A DNA stretch of 64,000 nt from Lysobacter sp. Root76 (GCF_001428685.1 NZ_LMIK01000008.1:110730-174729); one strand, 5' to 3'; positions 35,845-45,085 are shown, numbered from the stretch's first letter. Translations and numbers: made by a program. Notes: a model not told the origin generated them from the sequence alone.

Positions 35845-36210
35845 GTGTCCACCACCCTGACCTTGCTCCTGGTCGCGCTCGCGGCCGCCGTGGTCGCGTT
35901 CAGCTTGCGCCGCGCGGGCTCCGGCCGCCGCCAGCGCGCGGTGCGCGAACTGCTGGATGCCGCCGACGCCCTGGAGGCCCGCCTGCGCATGGCCCGGGCC
36001 GAGATCGAGGCGGTCGCCGGCGACCTGGCCCTGGACCCGGTCGGCGACGCCATGCGCGAAATGCTGCGCCAGCGCCTGTGGCTGCGCGACCACGGCGATT
36101 CGGCCAGCGTCGAGCAATTGGCCGAGGTGCGCCTGTCGATCGACACCGCGCGCGGCCGGATCGAGCAGCAGTTGTCGCAGATCGAGCGCGCCCGCGCGCC
36201 GCTGGCCTGA
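35845..36210 (+). CDS. Small membrane-anchored coiled-coil protein, unknown
   Basis: The protein is 121 residues from a GTG at 35845. One transmembrane segment (about 4-19) is followed by a charged helical stretch with heptad-like Leu/Ala spacing (LLDAADALEARLRMARAEIEA; EVRLSIDTARGRIEQQLSQIE). I recognise no family. It ends 11 bases before maf, so it is probably co-transcribed with it. It is divergent from yceD. Confidence 0.7.
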   Translation: MSTTLTLLLVALAAAVVAFSLRRAGSGRRQRAVRELLDAADALEARLRMARAEIEAVAGDLALDPVGDAMREMLRQRLWLRDHGDSASVEQLAEVRLSIDTARGRIEQQLSQIERARAPLA

Positions 36211-36221
36211 ACGGCGCCGCC

Positions 36222-36806
36222 ATGAGCGCTCCCTCCCCGCTGGTCCTGGCCTCGACCTCGGCCTACCGGCGCGAACTGCTGCAGCGCCTGCGCCTGCCCT
36301 TCGACTGCGCCCGTCCCCAGGTCGACGAGACCCCGCGCCAGGGCGAGCCGCCGCCCGACCTGGCCGTGCGCCTGGCCCGGGCCAAGGCCGAAGACGTGGC
36401 CGGGCGCATGCCCGAGGCCTGGGTGCTGGGCTCGGACCAGGTCGCCGAGTTCGACGGCCGGCCGATCGGCAAGCCCGGCGACCGCGCCAACGCGATCGCG
36501 CAGCTGAGCGCGATGTCGGGCCGCGAGGTGCGATTCCTGACCGCGCTCTGCCTGGCCCGTGCCGATCGCGCGCCGCAGCAGGCCCTGGACCTGACCGTGG
36601 TGCGCTTCCGCGACCTGAGCCTGGCCGAGATCGAACGTTACGTCGATGCCGAGCAACCCTACGACTGCGCCGGCAGTTTCAAGTCCGAAGGCCTGGGCAT
36701 CGCCCTGTTCGAGGCGGTCGACAGCCACGACCCCAGCGCCCTGATCGGCCTGCCGCTGATCGCGACCGCGCGCCTGCTGCGCGCGGCCGGCTACGCCCTG
36801 CCCTAG
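36222..36806 (+). CDS. maf: Maf-family nucleotide pyrophosphatase
   Basis: The protein has 194 residues. It opens with LVLASTSAYRRELLQRL and has VLGSDQVAEFDG, FLTALCL, and YDCAGSFKSEGLGIALFE. The (S/T)SxxR and (G)SDQ motifs place it with YceF-type Maf proteins, which hydrolyse m7GTP-like modified nucleotides. Genomic pairing with yceD-rpmF, as in E. coli, fits YceF. The substrate is inferred from that. Confidence 0.92.
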   Translation: MSAPSPLVLASTSAYRRELLQRLRLPFDCARPQVDETPRQGEPPPDLAVRLARAKAEDVAGRMPEAWVLGSDQVAEFDGRPIGKPGDRANAIAQLSAMSGREVRFLTALCLARADRAPQQALDLTVVRFRDLSLAEIERYVDAEQPYDCAGSFKSEGLGIALFEAVDSHDPSALIGLPLIATARLLRAAGYALP

Positions 36807-36911
36807 CCCTGCCCTGGCCCCACTCACGTTTCGCCGCATCACCGCATCGCAGGCCTGACGCGGCCGCGGCGCTTGGCTATGCTCGTCGGACTATCCAGGG
36901 GGAAAACCAGC

Positions 36912-37430
36912 ATGAAGATTCGTACCGCAGCGGTCGCGGGGGTTCTGTTCGTCTCGGGCATCGCGGTCGGCTATGCCGCGCAGAAGGTCGCCAAGCCGGC
37001 CTACCACGGCCAGCCCAAGCAGGAAGCCGCCAAGGCCCTGCTGCAGACCGCCAGGACGCTGGCCGGCAAGGGCAGCTGGGAGCGCATCGCGGTCGGCCGG
37101 GTCTATTACCTCGGCGGGCTCAAGGCCGATGGCCAGGCGATCTTCGACGAGGTGCTCGCCGGCAAGGCCGAAGACACCGATTTCTACCGCATCGCCCGCG
37201 TCTACCGTGAAGCCGGCGAGTGGGACAAGGCCAAGGCCATGTTTGATCGCTATTTGAAGGACACCGACGACGATCAGACCAAGCTGGCCGAGATCGGCGC
37301 CTACTATCTGATGCAGGGCGATCGCGCGACTGCCGAGCGCATGTTCGATCAGTCGTTCAAGACCAAGCCGGAACTGTGGGCCGCGGTGGCCGCAGCCGGC
37401 GGTTATCTGGACGTCGCGCCGCAGGAATAA
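36912..37430 (+). CDS. Exported TPR-like protein of unknown function
   Basis: The protein is 172 residues from the ATG at 36912 with a strong AGGGGG ribosome site. The signal peptide or anchor is about 5-22 (TAAVAGVLFVSGIAVGYAAQ). The rest is made of short helical repeats (IAVGRVYYLGGLKADGQAIFDEVL, RIARVYREAGEWDKAKAMFDRYL, IGAYYLMQGDRATAERMFDQSF) with TPR-like spacing of about 34 residues. It is likely a scaffold for protein contacts at or beyond the inner membrane. Confidence 0.75.
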   Translation: MKIRTAAVAGVLFVSGIAVGYAAQKVAKPAYHGQPKQEAAKALLQTARTLAGKGSWERIAVGRVYYLGGLKADGQAIFDEVLAGKAEDTDFYRIARVYREAGEWDKAKAMFDRYLKDTDDDQTKLAEIGAYYLMQGDRATAERMFDQSFKTKPELWAAVAAAGGYLDVAPQE

Positions 37431-37479
37431 GGGCCGCACCCGCGCGCCGACGCGGCCGCTCCGCGTCGGCGTTGCGCGC

Positions 37480-39354
37480 TCAGGGCGCCGCTTCGACGAT
37501 CTCGATCGGTTGCTCCGACCAGGTCTCGACGCTGCCGTCGCGGCCGCGCAAACGCAGGCCCAGCCAATGCCGGCCCGGCCGCACGCTCGCATCCATGGCC
37601 GCCTGCGCGGTGAAGCCCACCATGGGCTGCTGCGGATCGCGCGAGCGCGCCCAATAGGCCTGCACGTCCAGGCGCTCCAGACCGTAGCGCGCCTGCGCCA
37701 GCGGGCGGCCGTCCAAGGTGATCTCGACGCCGTCCAGGCCGACCCCGTCCTTGAACGCCCAGCCACGCAGCGCGAACGTGCGCCCGACTTGGGCGCGCGA
37801 AACCGGCGCATCGATCCAGGCCATCGCCGGCGTCGTGCAAGGGCCGCTGCGCGGGCGGTCCAGCGCGAACAACAGGAAACGCTGGCGGCCGTGATCGACG
37901 TTGAGCACGTCCGGCGCCGGCAGCGGACCGACCATCGCGCACAAGGCGTGGTAGCGGTCGAGCAGGTTCTTGTATTCGACCTCGCTGGCGCCGACCACCA
38001 GCAACACCGGCGCGTCGCCCCAATCGGCGCGGCCGGCGCTGCTCAGGCCCCACAGGCGCAATTGCGGCGCGCGCCCGTGCTTGCGATTGAGCGGATGGTC
38101 CAGCACCGCGATGCGCGGATCGCGCAGGGCGAAACCGAGCTCGGCGGCGACCTTGAAATTGTCCGCAACCAGGCGCGTGCCCGCCGGCATGCGCGTGCGC
38201 GCCGCCTGCACGCGCGCGGCGAGTTCGTCCCAACCGGCGAAGTTGCCCGGGTACCACTTCTCCGCGGCGCTGCGCGCGCGCACGTCCGGCACCGACACCG
38301 CGACGTAGTAGCCCAGCATCGACAACAGGCCCAGCGCAACGGCGATCCAGGTGCCGCGCCGGGCCCAGCGCGGCCAGCCCGCGAGCACTGCCGGCAGCAG
38401 CGGCAGCAGGGCGAAATAGCCGGGCAAGGGCCAGTGGAAGCTGACCCGCTCGGTGTCGGCGAAGAAACCCAAGGCGAAGAAGCCCAGCACCAGCAAGCCG
38501 CCGAGCAAGGCGAAATAACGCGTGGCATGCGCCTGCGCGCTGCGCCCGCGCCAGGCCGCGACGGCCAGGGCCAGGAACAGCGGCGGCGTGACCAGCAGCG
38601 CCTGGATCGCGATGAACCACAGCCCGTCGGCATGGAAGGCCCAGGGGTGGCGGTCGACCAGCTGGAAGCGCAGGCCGGCCTCGGCGTTGGCGACGTTCCA
38701 GAACATCAGCGGCGCCCATGCCGAAGCGCCGATCGCGATCGCCGTCAACGTGCGCGCGTCGCGCAGGGCGCGGCGGCCATCGGCCAACATCAGCAAAGCC
38801 AGAAAGCCGACGCCGATCACGGCGATGAAACGATAGTGGCTGAGCGCGCCGATGCTCAGGCCGGCGGCCAGTTCCAGCGCGGCCGCCGAATCGACGCGAC
38901 GCAACAGGCGCGCACCCGCGTCCATGCACAGCAGCGTCGCCAAGGCCATCGCCGCGTCCGGTAACGCCAACAGCCCGAGCGTGCCGCCCAAGGGCAGCAG
39001 CAAGGCGAAGCACGCCGCCTGCCAACCGGTCTGCGCGCCGTACTCGCGCGCGGCGATGCGCCGCACCAGCAGCGGCAGCAGCGCGGCGATCAGCAGGAAC
39101 GGCGCGCGCAAGGCCAGCGCGTGCTCGCCGCCGAGCGCCGTGCCGATGCGAGTGAGCCATGCGGTGAGTCCGGGCAGGTCCGAGTAGGCAGCGGCCGGAT
39201 GCCGGCCCTCCCACCAATAGAAAGCTTCGTCGACGAACAGCGGCAGGCGCGCGGCGACCAGCAGCTTGAGCACGAGCACGACGGTCCACAGACCCCAAAA
39301 AGCGCGGCGCATCGCGTCGGCCTGATGTGCGTCGGCCTGGTTTGCATCCCGCAT
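37480..39354 (-). CDS. GT39/ArnT-like membrane glycosyltransferase with C-terminal soluble domain
   Basis: The protein has 624 residues. The first loop has LFVDEAFYWWEGRHP, the DE(A/S)YY-type acidic motif of dolichyl/undecaprenyl-phosphate sugar transferases (GT39/GT83, ArnT). About eleven or twelve hydrophobic helices span 15-360. The soluble part, 360-500, is like ArnT periplasmic domains. An additional C-terminal region (about 510-620: MAWIDAPVSRAQVGRTFAL; GWAFKDGVGLDGVEITLDG) looks like an Ig-type beta-sandwich seen in other secreted proteins. The acceptor is unknown. It lies convergent to the TPR gene and divergent from moxR. Confidence 0.82.
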   Translation of the reverse strand: MRDANQADAHQADAMRRAFWGLWTVVLVLKLLVAARLPLFVDEAFYWWEGRHPAAAYSDLPGLTAWLTRIGTALGGEHALALRAPFLLIAALLPLLVRRIAAREYGAQTGWQAACFALLLPLGGTLGLLALPDAAMALATLLCMDAGARLLRRVDSAAALELAAGLSIGALSHYRFIAVIGVGFLALLMLADGRRALRDARTLTAIAIGASAWAPLMFWNVANAEAGLRFQLVDRHPWAFHADGLWFIAIQALLVTPPLFLALAVAAWRGRSAQAHATRYFALLGGLLVLGFFALGFFADTERVSFHWPLPGYFALLPLLPAVLAGWPRWARRGTWIAVALGLLSMLGYYVAVSVPDVRARSAAEKWYPGNFAGWDELAARVQAARTRMPAGTRLVADNFKVAAELGFALRDPRIAVLDHPLNRKHGRAPQLRLWGLSSAGRADWGDAPVLLVVGASEVEYKNLLDRYHALCAMVGPLPAPDVLNVDHGRQRFLLFALDRPRSGPCTTPAMAWIDAPVSRAQVGRTFALRGWAFKDGVGLDGVEITLDGRPLAQARYGLERLDVQAYWARSRDPQQPMVGFTAQAAMDASVRPGRHWLGLRLRGRDGSVETWSEQPIEIVEAAP

Positions 39355-39503
39355 CGACTCGCGACCTCGCTACACTCTGATGGACTCGACTCGGACGGAC
39401 GCCGCGCAGGAGCGCAGCGCCGGTCCGGCACCGGGCGGCGCCCGAACCACCTGCAGTTCGCGCCCATCCGGATTTTCGACGTGATCTTCAGGAGACGAGC
39501 ACG

Positions 39504-40457
39504 ATGGCGGCATCCCCCACGACGGCATCCATGCTAACCGATGGCCTGCGCAGCGCCCTCGATCGCGCGCAGGCGCAGGTCAACGGCCTGGTGCTGGGCA
39601 AGCCGCACGAAGTCCGGCTCGCGTTCGTCGCGCTGCTGTCCGACGGCCATCTGCTGATCGAAGACCTGCCCGGCCTGGGCAAGACCACGCTCGCGCATGC
39701 GCTGGCGGCGACGCTGGGCCTGGACTTCCAGCGCGTGCAGTTCACCTCCGACCTGCTGCCGGCGGACGTGCTCGGGGTGTCGGTGTTCGATCCGCAGGCG
39801 CGCAGCTTCCAGTTCCATCCCGGCCCGGTGTTCACCCAGGTGCTGCTGGCTGACGAAATCAACCGCGCGCCGCCGCGCACCCAGAGCGCGCTGCTGGAAG
39901 CCATGGCCGAACACCAGGTCACCGTCGACGGCACCACCCATCCGCTGCCGGATCCGTTCTTCGTCATCGCCACCCAGAACCCGGTCGATCTGGCCGGCAC
40001 CTATCCGCTGCCGGACTCGCAACTCGATCGCTTCCTGCTGCGGCTGGCGCTGGGCTATCCCGGCGAAGCCGCCGAACGCGACCTGCTCGCCGGCGCCGAT
40101 CGCCGCGACCTGATCGCCCAGACCATGCCGCTGCTGGGCAGCGACGACGTGCTGGCCGCGCGCCGCGCGGTGAACGCAGTGCATGCCAGCGATGCGCTGA
40201 TCGGCTACGTGCAGGCACTGCTCGCGCGCAGCCGCCGCCATCCGGGGGTGCGCGTGGGCCTGTCGCCGCGCGCCGGCCTGGCCCTGCTGCGCGCCGCGCG
40301 CGCCTACGCCTTGCTGCTCGGTCGCGCGCATGTATTGCCGGAAGACGTGCAGGCGCTGTTCGCTTCGGTCGCCGCGCACCGCCTGGTCGCCGACGCCGAT
40401 GCCGGCCACGACGGCGCGCTGGCCAAGGCGATCCTGCACGCGGTGCCGGTGGACTGA
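39504..40457 (+). CDS. MoxR-family AAA+ ATPase
   Basis: The protein has 317 residues. Walker A is EDLPGLGKTTLA (about 53-64) and Walker B LLADEINRAPPRTQSALLEAM (about 115-135), with sensor 1 ATQNP and the MoxR C-terminal lid. It acts as a chaperone-like ATPase with the VWA/DUF58 proteins. It is followed at five bases by a DUF58 gene and then a transglutaminase, a standard three-gene module. Confidence 0.95.
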   Translation: MAASPTTASMLTDGLRSALDRAQAQVNGLVLGKPHEVRLAFVALLSDGHLLIEDLPGLGKTTLAHALAATLGLDFQRVQFTSDLLPADVLGVSVFDPQARSFQFHPGPVFTQVLLADEINRAPPRTQSALLEAMAEHQVTVDGTTHPLPDPFFVIATQNPVDLAGTYPLPDSQLDRFLLRLALGYPGEAAERDLLAGADRRDLIAQTMPLLGSDDVLAARRAVNAVHASDALIGYVQALLARSRRHPGVRVGLSPRAGLALLRAARAYALLLGRAHVLPEDVQALFASVAAHRLVADADAGHDGALAKAILHAVPVD

Positions 40458-40461
40458 GCGC

Positions 40462-41421
40462 ATGGCGCAGACTCCGCGACTGCGCGCGCGCCTGCGCAAG
40501 TTCGCGCGTCCGCGCGAACCCGAAGCCTTGCCCGCGCTGCTCCACCGCGGCCGCGTCTACGTGCTGCCGACCGGCTTCGGATTGTTCTTCGCGATCCTGC
40601 TGATGGCGATGCTGCTGGGCGCGCTGAACTACAACAACAACCCGGCCCTGCTGTTGGCGCTGCTGCTGTCCGGCGCCGGCCTGGCCAGTTTGATAGCGGC
40701 GCAGATGCAGCTGACCGGCCTGAGCGTGGTCGCGATCGACGCCGAACCGATCGCCGCCGGCCAGCCGCTGCGCGTACGCGTGCACGCCAAGGCGCCGCCC
40801 GAACGCGCGCGACGCGGCTTGCGCGTCGACGACGACGGCGATTCCGACACCCTCGCTCCGCTGGACCTCGAAGCCGGCGGCGGCGAAGCCGAACTCGAGT
40901 TCGCGACCTACCGGCGCGGCTGGTTCGACCTGCCGCGATTGCGCGTATCGACCACCCGCCCGCTCGGCCTGGCGCGCGCCTGGGCCTACGTATGGCCCGA
41001 CGCTCCGCTGTTGGTATACCCCGCGCCCGAGCCGCACGGTCCGCCGCTGCCCACCGGCAGCGGCGACCAGATCCAGGCCCGTCTGCATCCCAGCGGCGAC
41101 GACGTCCATCATCTGCGCAGCTACCGCACCGGCGACGCGCGCCGCGCGATCGCCTGGAAACCCTCGGCGCGCCGCGATTCGCTGCTGGTGCGCGAGTACG
41201 AGCAACCGCTGGGCGCGGACGTGGTCCTGGATTGGCGCGCGGTGCTGCCGCTGGCTTACGAAGCGCGGATCGCGCGCCTGGCGCGCTGGGTCGACGAAGC
41301 CGAGCGCGACGGCCGCCGCTACCGCCTGATGCTGCCCGGCCAACCCGAACTGGGCCCGAGCAGCGGCTCCCAGCATCGCCATGCCTGCTTGCGCGCGCTG
41401 GCGCTGATGCCGCATGGCTAA
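40462..41421 (+). CDS. DUF58 membrane protein
   Basis: The protein has 319 residues: two hydrophobic helices at about 35-75, a beta-rich region (about 90-180), then the DUF58 core with GDQIQARLHPSGDDVHHLRSYRTGDARRAIAWKPSARRDSLLVREYE, around the (V/H)xLRxYxxGDxxRxIxWKxxAR pattern. It is a partner of MoxR ATPases. Its end overlaps the transglutaminase start by eight bases. Confidence 0.92.
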   Translation: MAQTPRLRARLRKFARPREPEALPALLHRGRVYVLPTGFGLFFAILLMAMLLGALNYNNNPALLLALLLSGAGLASLIAAQMQLTGLSVVAIDAEPIAAGQPLRVRVHAKAPPERARRGLRVDDDGDSDTLAPLDLEAGGGEAELEFATYRRGWFDLPRLRVSTTRPLGLARAWAYVWPDAPLLVYPAPEPHGPPLPTGSGDQIQARLHPSGDDVHHLRSYRTGDARRAIAWKPSARRDSLLVREYEQPLGADVVLDWRAVLPLAYEARIARLARWVDEAERDGRRYRLMLPGQPELGPSSGSQHRHACLRALALMPHG

Positions 41422-43396
41422 GCCGTCCTCCATGCCGTTGGATGCGGCCAGCCGCCGCTGGCCCCTGTCGACCGCAGCCGCCTGCATGCTGCCCCTGCTG
41501 TTGCAGTTGACGCCGCTGCTGGGCGTGCTGATCGCCCTGTGCGGGATCGCGATCGCGGCGCTGTCGTGGCGCCGCCCGCTCAACTTCGTGGTGCGCGCCT
41601 TGCTGGCGCTGGTGCTGATCGCCGCGGTGATGATGCAGATGAACTTCGGCCTCGGCCGCGACACCGGCTGCGCGCTGCTCGCGGCCATGCTCGCGATCAA
41701 GCCGGCCGAGACGTCGACCCTGCGCGATGCGCGCAGCCTGATCGGCTTCGCCCTGTTCGCGCCGTTCGGCACCTTCCTGCTCGACCAGGGGCCGCTGTCG
41801 CTGATCCTGGGCCTGATCGCGGCACTGCTGGCCCTGGCGACCCTGCAGCGCCTGGCCGAATTCGAATCCGGCGAGCGCGTGCGCCGGCTCGGTCACTGGC
41901 AACGCCTGGCCGGGATCGCGCGCCTGGTCGCGATCGGCCTGCCGCTGGCGCTGGCGGCGTTCTGGCTGTTCCCGCGCCTGGGGGCGCCGCTGTGGGGCGT
42001 GCCCGACCGCTCATTGAGCCGGCCGGGCCTGTCCGGCAGCATGACGCCCGGCGGCTGGGCCGAGCTGATGAACGACGAGACCCCGGCCCTGCGCGTGCGT
42101 TTCCACGGCGCGGTACCGCAGCCCTCGCAGATGTATTGGCGCGGCCCGGTGCTGTGGGACTTCGACGGCCGCGAATGGACCCAGCCGCGCTGGTACCGCG
42201 GCCTGCCGCCGGCGCAGACGCTCGCAGGCGCGACGCGCTGGGACTACGAACTCGAACTCGAACCCACCGACGGCCGCCAACTGGTCGCGCTGGACCTGCC
42301 GCTGGCGGCGCCGCCGGACACGCGGCTATCGATCGATCACGGCTTGTTCACCGCGCGGCCGTTGAACGCGCTGAGCCGCTGGCGGATCCGCTCGGCGCCG
42401 CCGCTGCGCTACCAGCCGCAACTGCAGGGCGTATTCCGCGCCGCCGCGCTCGACCTGCCCAAGGGCTACAACCCGCGCACCCTGGCCCTGGCGCAGCGCT
42501 GGCGCCGCGAGGCCGGCGGCAACGACGCCGCGCTGGTGCAACGCGCGCTGGACTGGGTCCATCGCGAGTTCGTCTATACCCTCGACACGCCCCTGCCCGG
42601 ACGGCATTCGGTCGACGAGTTCCTGTTCGACTACAAGGCCGGCTACTGCGAACACTTCAGCTCCTCGTTCGTGGTGCTGATGCGCGGCGCGGGGATTCCG
42701 GCGCGCGTGGTCACCGGCTACGCCGGCGGCTACCGCAATCCGATCGGCGACTATTGGCTGGTGCGCCGTTCCGACGCCCACGCCTGGGCCGAAGTCTGGT
42801 TGCCGCAGCGCGGCTGGGTGCGCGTGGACCCGACCGCCGCGGTCGCCCCCGAACGCGTCTACGACACCCTCGCCGACCGCGCGCCGGGCGCCGGCCTGCT
42901 CGGCGGCCTGACCGTGGCGACCCCGATCTTCAACCTCGGCGACTGGGCCCGGCGCGGCTGGAACGACTTCGTGCTCGGCTTCGACGCCAACCGCCAGCAG
43001 AGCCTGCTGCGCCCGCTGGGCATCGACAGGCTCGACACGACGCGCTTGGTAGCCTTGTTCGGCGCAGCCGCCGGCCTGACCCTGCTGTGGATGGTCTGGC
43101 TCAGCAGCCGTGGCGAGCGCGAGCGCGACCCGGTCCTGCGCGCCTGGCACGCGCTCGGCCGTCGCTACCGCCGCCTGGGCCTGGCGCGCGAACCGCACGA
43201 GCCGGCCCAGGACTGGTCCGACCGGGTTGCACGCAGCCGCCCCGAGCTGGGTCCGGCGCTGGCGTCGCTCAGCCACCGTTTCGCCGATTGGCGGTACGCT
43301 GTAGCGGAACCCGGGCGGCGCGACGCCCGTGAAAAGCGCGATCTGATCAGGGCGCTGCGCGCGCATCGCCCGGGCCCTAATGGAGAAGGCCGATGA
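41414..43396 (+). CDS. tgpA: TgpA-type membrane protein with transglutaminase-like domain
   Basis: The protein has 660 residues. Several N-terminal transmembrane helices (DUF3488, about 20-195) precede a periplasmic transglutaminase-like domain. The triad is Cys in KAGYCEHFSSSF (about 415), His in SDAHAWAEVWL (about 457) and Asp in VRVDPTAAV (about 474). A further helix (about 555) is followed by a DUF4129-like cytoplasmic tail. P. aeruginosa TgpA is essential; the substrate is not settled. It is the third gene of the MoxR-DUF58-TgpA module, and it overlaps the lipoprotein gene by four bases. Confidence 0.93.
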   Translation: MAKPSSMPLDAASRRWPLSTAAACMLPLLLQLTPLLGVLIALCGIAIAALSWRRPLNFVVRALLALVLIAAVMMQMNFGLGRDTGCALLAAMLAIKPAETSTLRDARSLIGFALFAPFGTFLLDQGPLSLILGLIAALLALATLQRLAEFESGERVRRLGHWQRLAGIARLVAIGLPLALAAFWLFPRLGAPLWGVPDRSLSRPGLSGSMTPGGWAELMNDETPALRVRFHGAVPQPSQMYWRGPVLWDFDGREWTQPRWYRGLPPAQTLAGATRWDYELELEPTDGRQLVALDLPLAAPPDTRLSIDHGLFTARPLNALSRWRIRSAPPLRYQPQLQGVFRAAALDLPKGYNPRTLALAQRWRREAGGNDAALVQRALDWVHREFVYTLDTPLPGRHSVDEFLFDYKAGYCEHFSSSFVVLMRGAGIPARVVTGYAGGYRNPIGDYWLVRRSDAHAWAEVWLPQRGWVRVDPTAAVAPERVYDTLADRAPGAGLLGGLTVATPIFNLGDWARRGWNDFVLGFDANRQQSLLRPLGIDRLDTTRLVALFGAAAGLTLLWMVWLSSRGERERDPVLRAWHALGRRYRRLGLAREPHEPAQDWSDRVARSRPELGPALASLSHRFADWRYAVAEPGRRDAREKRDLIRALRAHRPGPNGEGR

Positions 43397-43893
43397 ACGT
43401 CCGTCTTAACCCCCGCCTGGTACTGCTGGCCGCGAGCATCGGCCTGCTGACCGCCTGCGCGACCCAGCCGCAACCGCTGCAGGGCGCGTTCAATCCGATC
43501 ACCCCGGCCGACGCCGTCGCCAACGACAGCACCGGCGCCACCGTGCGCTGGGGCGGCCGCGTGGTCGAAGTCGAACCGCAGGCCAACCGCACCTGCTTCG
43601 TGATGATCTCCACCCGCCTGGGCGGCAGCGGCCGACCGTATTGGGCCAACGACGACATCGGCGGCCGCTTCCTGGCCTGCCGCGCCGGCTTCTACGATCC
43701 GGCCCTGTTCGAGAAGAACCGCGAAGTGACCTTCACCGGCCGCATCAGCGGCTACGAGAACCGCCGCATCGGCCAGTACGACTACCGCTTCCCGATGGTC
43801 GACGCCGACGTGGTCTACCTGTGGCCGGTGCGCGAACAGGTCGACGTGGTGATGACGCGTCCGGCGCCGTGGCCGTGGTGGGGCTGGTGGTGA
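43393..43893 (+). CDS. Slp-family outer-membrane lipoprotein
   Basis: The protein has 166 residues. The lipobox LLTAC gives the lipid Cys at about 22. The Slp-like domain shows DSTGATVRWGGRVVEVEPQAN, TCFVMISTRL, GRFLACRAGFYDPALF and GREVTFTGRI-like text, ending in a Trp/Pro-rich tail. Slp proteins are starvation-related lipoproteins. The ATG overlaps the tgpA stop, and a clear terminator follows. Confidence 0.9.
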   Translation: MNVRLNPRLVLLAASIGLLTACATQPQPLQGAFNPITPADAVANDSTGATVRWGGRVVEVEPQANRTCFVMISTRLGGSGRPYWANDDIGGRFLACRAGFYDPALFEKNREVTFTGRISGYENRRIGQYDYRFPMVDADVVYLWPVREQVDVVMTRPAPWPWWGWW

Positions 43894-43920
43894 AAACAGC
43901 AGCACCTTGCCGATAAGCGA

Positions 43921-43949
43921 AACGCCCGGGCTAGCCCGGGCGTTTTTCG
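43921..43949 (+). terminator. Intrinsic terminator of the moxR-slp operon
   Basis: The stem aacgcccggg / cccgggcgtt with loop ctag is followed by tttcg, 27 bases after the stop. Confidence 0.85.
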
Positions 43950-44010
43950 TTTGCGTCTCGGATCGGTGTTCACCGGCTGCGTTGCGGCCCTGACGGCGAT
44001 GCCGCCTCCT

Positions 44011-44075
44011 GTGGGAGCGGCGTAAGCCGCGATCGTCATGCCGCCCATTCGCGTCGCGGCTTACGCCGCTCCCAC
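44011..44075. repeat. Perfect inverted pair of family A palindromic repeats
   Basis: The left arm (44011-44032) begins gtgggagcggcgtaagccgc and the right arm (44054-44075) is its exact reverse complement over 22 bases, separated by 21 bases. A REP doublet in a convergent gap between slp and the HIT gene; it could fold into a long cruciform RNA. Confidence 0.9.
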
Positions 44076-44095
44076 ATGCAGCCCGGATCCTCGCC

Positions 44096-44449
44096 TCAGC
44101 GCGGCGTACCGAAACGCCCGAGCTGGGCGCCGGCGAGCAGGTGCAGGTGGATCTGGAACACGGTCTGGCCGCCGTGGCCGTTGCAATTCATGACGATGCG
44201 GTAGCCGTCTTCGGCGAAGCCTTCGCGCTTGGCGTAGGCGGCCGCGGCGTGGGCCAGGCGACCGACCACGTCGGCCTGCTCGGGCTGCAGGTCGTTGAGC
44301 GTGGGCACGTGGGTCTTGGGCACGAACAGCACGTGCACCGGCGCCTGCGGCGCGATGTCGCGGAACGCGATCATGTGCTCGTCCTCGAAGACGACGTCGG
44401 CCGGGATTTCGCGGCGGATGATCTTGCCGAAGATGGTGGAGTCGGTCAT
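44096..44449 (-). CDS. HIT-family nucleotide-binding protein (HINT type)
   Basis: The protein has 117 residues. The histidine triad is in HGGQTVFQIHLHLLAG near the C-terminus; the HINT-typical start STIFGKIIRREIPADVVFEDE is also present. It hydrolyses adenosine phosphoramidates. AGGAA precedes the ATG. It is 26 bases downstream of recR. Confidence 0.95.
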   Translation of the reverse strand: MTDSTIFGKIIRREIPADVVFEDEHMIAFRDIAPQAPVHVLFVPKTHVPTLNDLQPEQADVVGRLAHAAAAYAKREGFAEDGYRIVMNCNGHGGQTVFQIHLHLLAGAQLGRFGTPR

Positions 44450-44475
44450 GGCGGGTTCCTGGGGGTGATCGGGGC

Positions 44476-45075
44476 TCAGGGGCCCATCTCGCTGCGGCTG
44501 CCGAAGGCGTGCGACAAGGTGCCGCGGTCGACGTACTCGAGCTCGCCGCCCAGCGGCACGCCGTGGGCGAGCCGGCTCGGGCGCACGCCGTGCTGGCGCG
44601 CGAGCTGGGCCAGGTAATGCGCGGTGGCCTCGCCCTCGACGGTCGGGTTGGTGGCGATGATCAGTTCCTGGATCTCGCCCTCGGCCAGGCGCGCGCCCAG
44701 GCTGTCCAGGCCGAGCTCGCGCGGGCCGATGCCGTCGAGCGGGCTGAGCCGGCCCTGCAGCACGAAGTACAGGCCGCGGTAGCCGGTGGCCTGTTCGATC
44801 GCAAGGCGGTCGGCCGGCGATTCCACGGCGCATAGCAGGTGCGCGTCGCGCGCGGCGCTGGCGCAGGTCGCGCAGACCTCGGTCTCGCTGAAGTCGCGGC
44901 AGCGGCTGCAATGGCCGACCTTCTCGATCGCCTCGGCGAGCGCGCCCGACAGCCGCTGGCCGCCGGCGCGCTCGCGTTCGAGCACGTGGTAGGCCATGCG
45001 CTGGGCCGATTTCTGGCCCACCCCGGGCAGCACCCGGAAGGCCTCGATCAATTGCTCCAGCAAGGCGCTGCTCAT
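44476..45075 (-). CDS. recR: Recombination protein RecR
   Basis: The protein has 199 residues: a helix-hairpin-helix, the zinc finger [16 protein letters not shown] (about 56-71), and the Toprim domain with [23 protein letters not shown]. It works with RecO (also in this window) in gap repair. It belongs to the conserved dnaX-ebfC-recR block, here with a small membrane-protein gene inserted. Confidence 0.97.
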   Translation of the reverse strand: MSSALLEQLIEAFRVLPGVGQKSAQRMAYHVLERERAGGQRLSGALAEAIEKVGHCSRCRDFSETEVCATCASAARDAHLLCAVESPADRLAIEQATGYRGLYFVLQGRLSPLDGIGPRELGLDSLGARLAEGEIQELIIATNPTVEGEATAHYLAQLARQHGVRPSRLAHGVPLGGELEYVDRGTLSHAFGSRSEMGP

Positions 45076-45085
45076 GGCGACTGCG

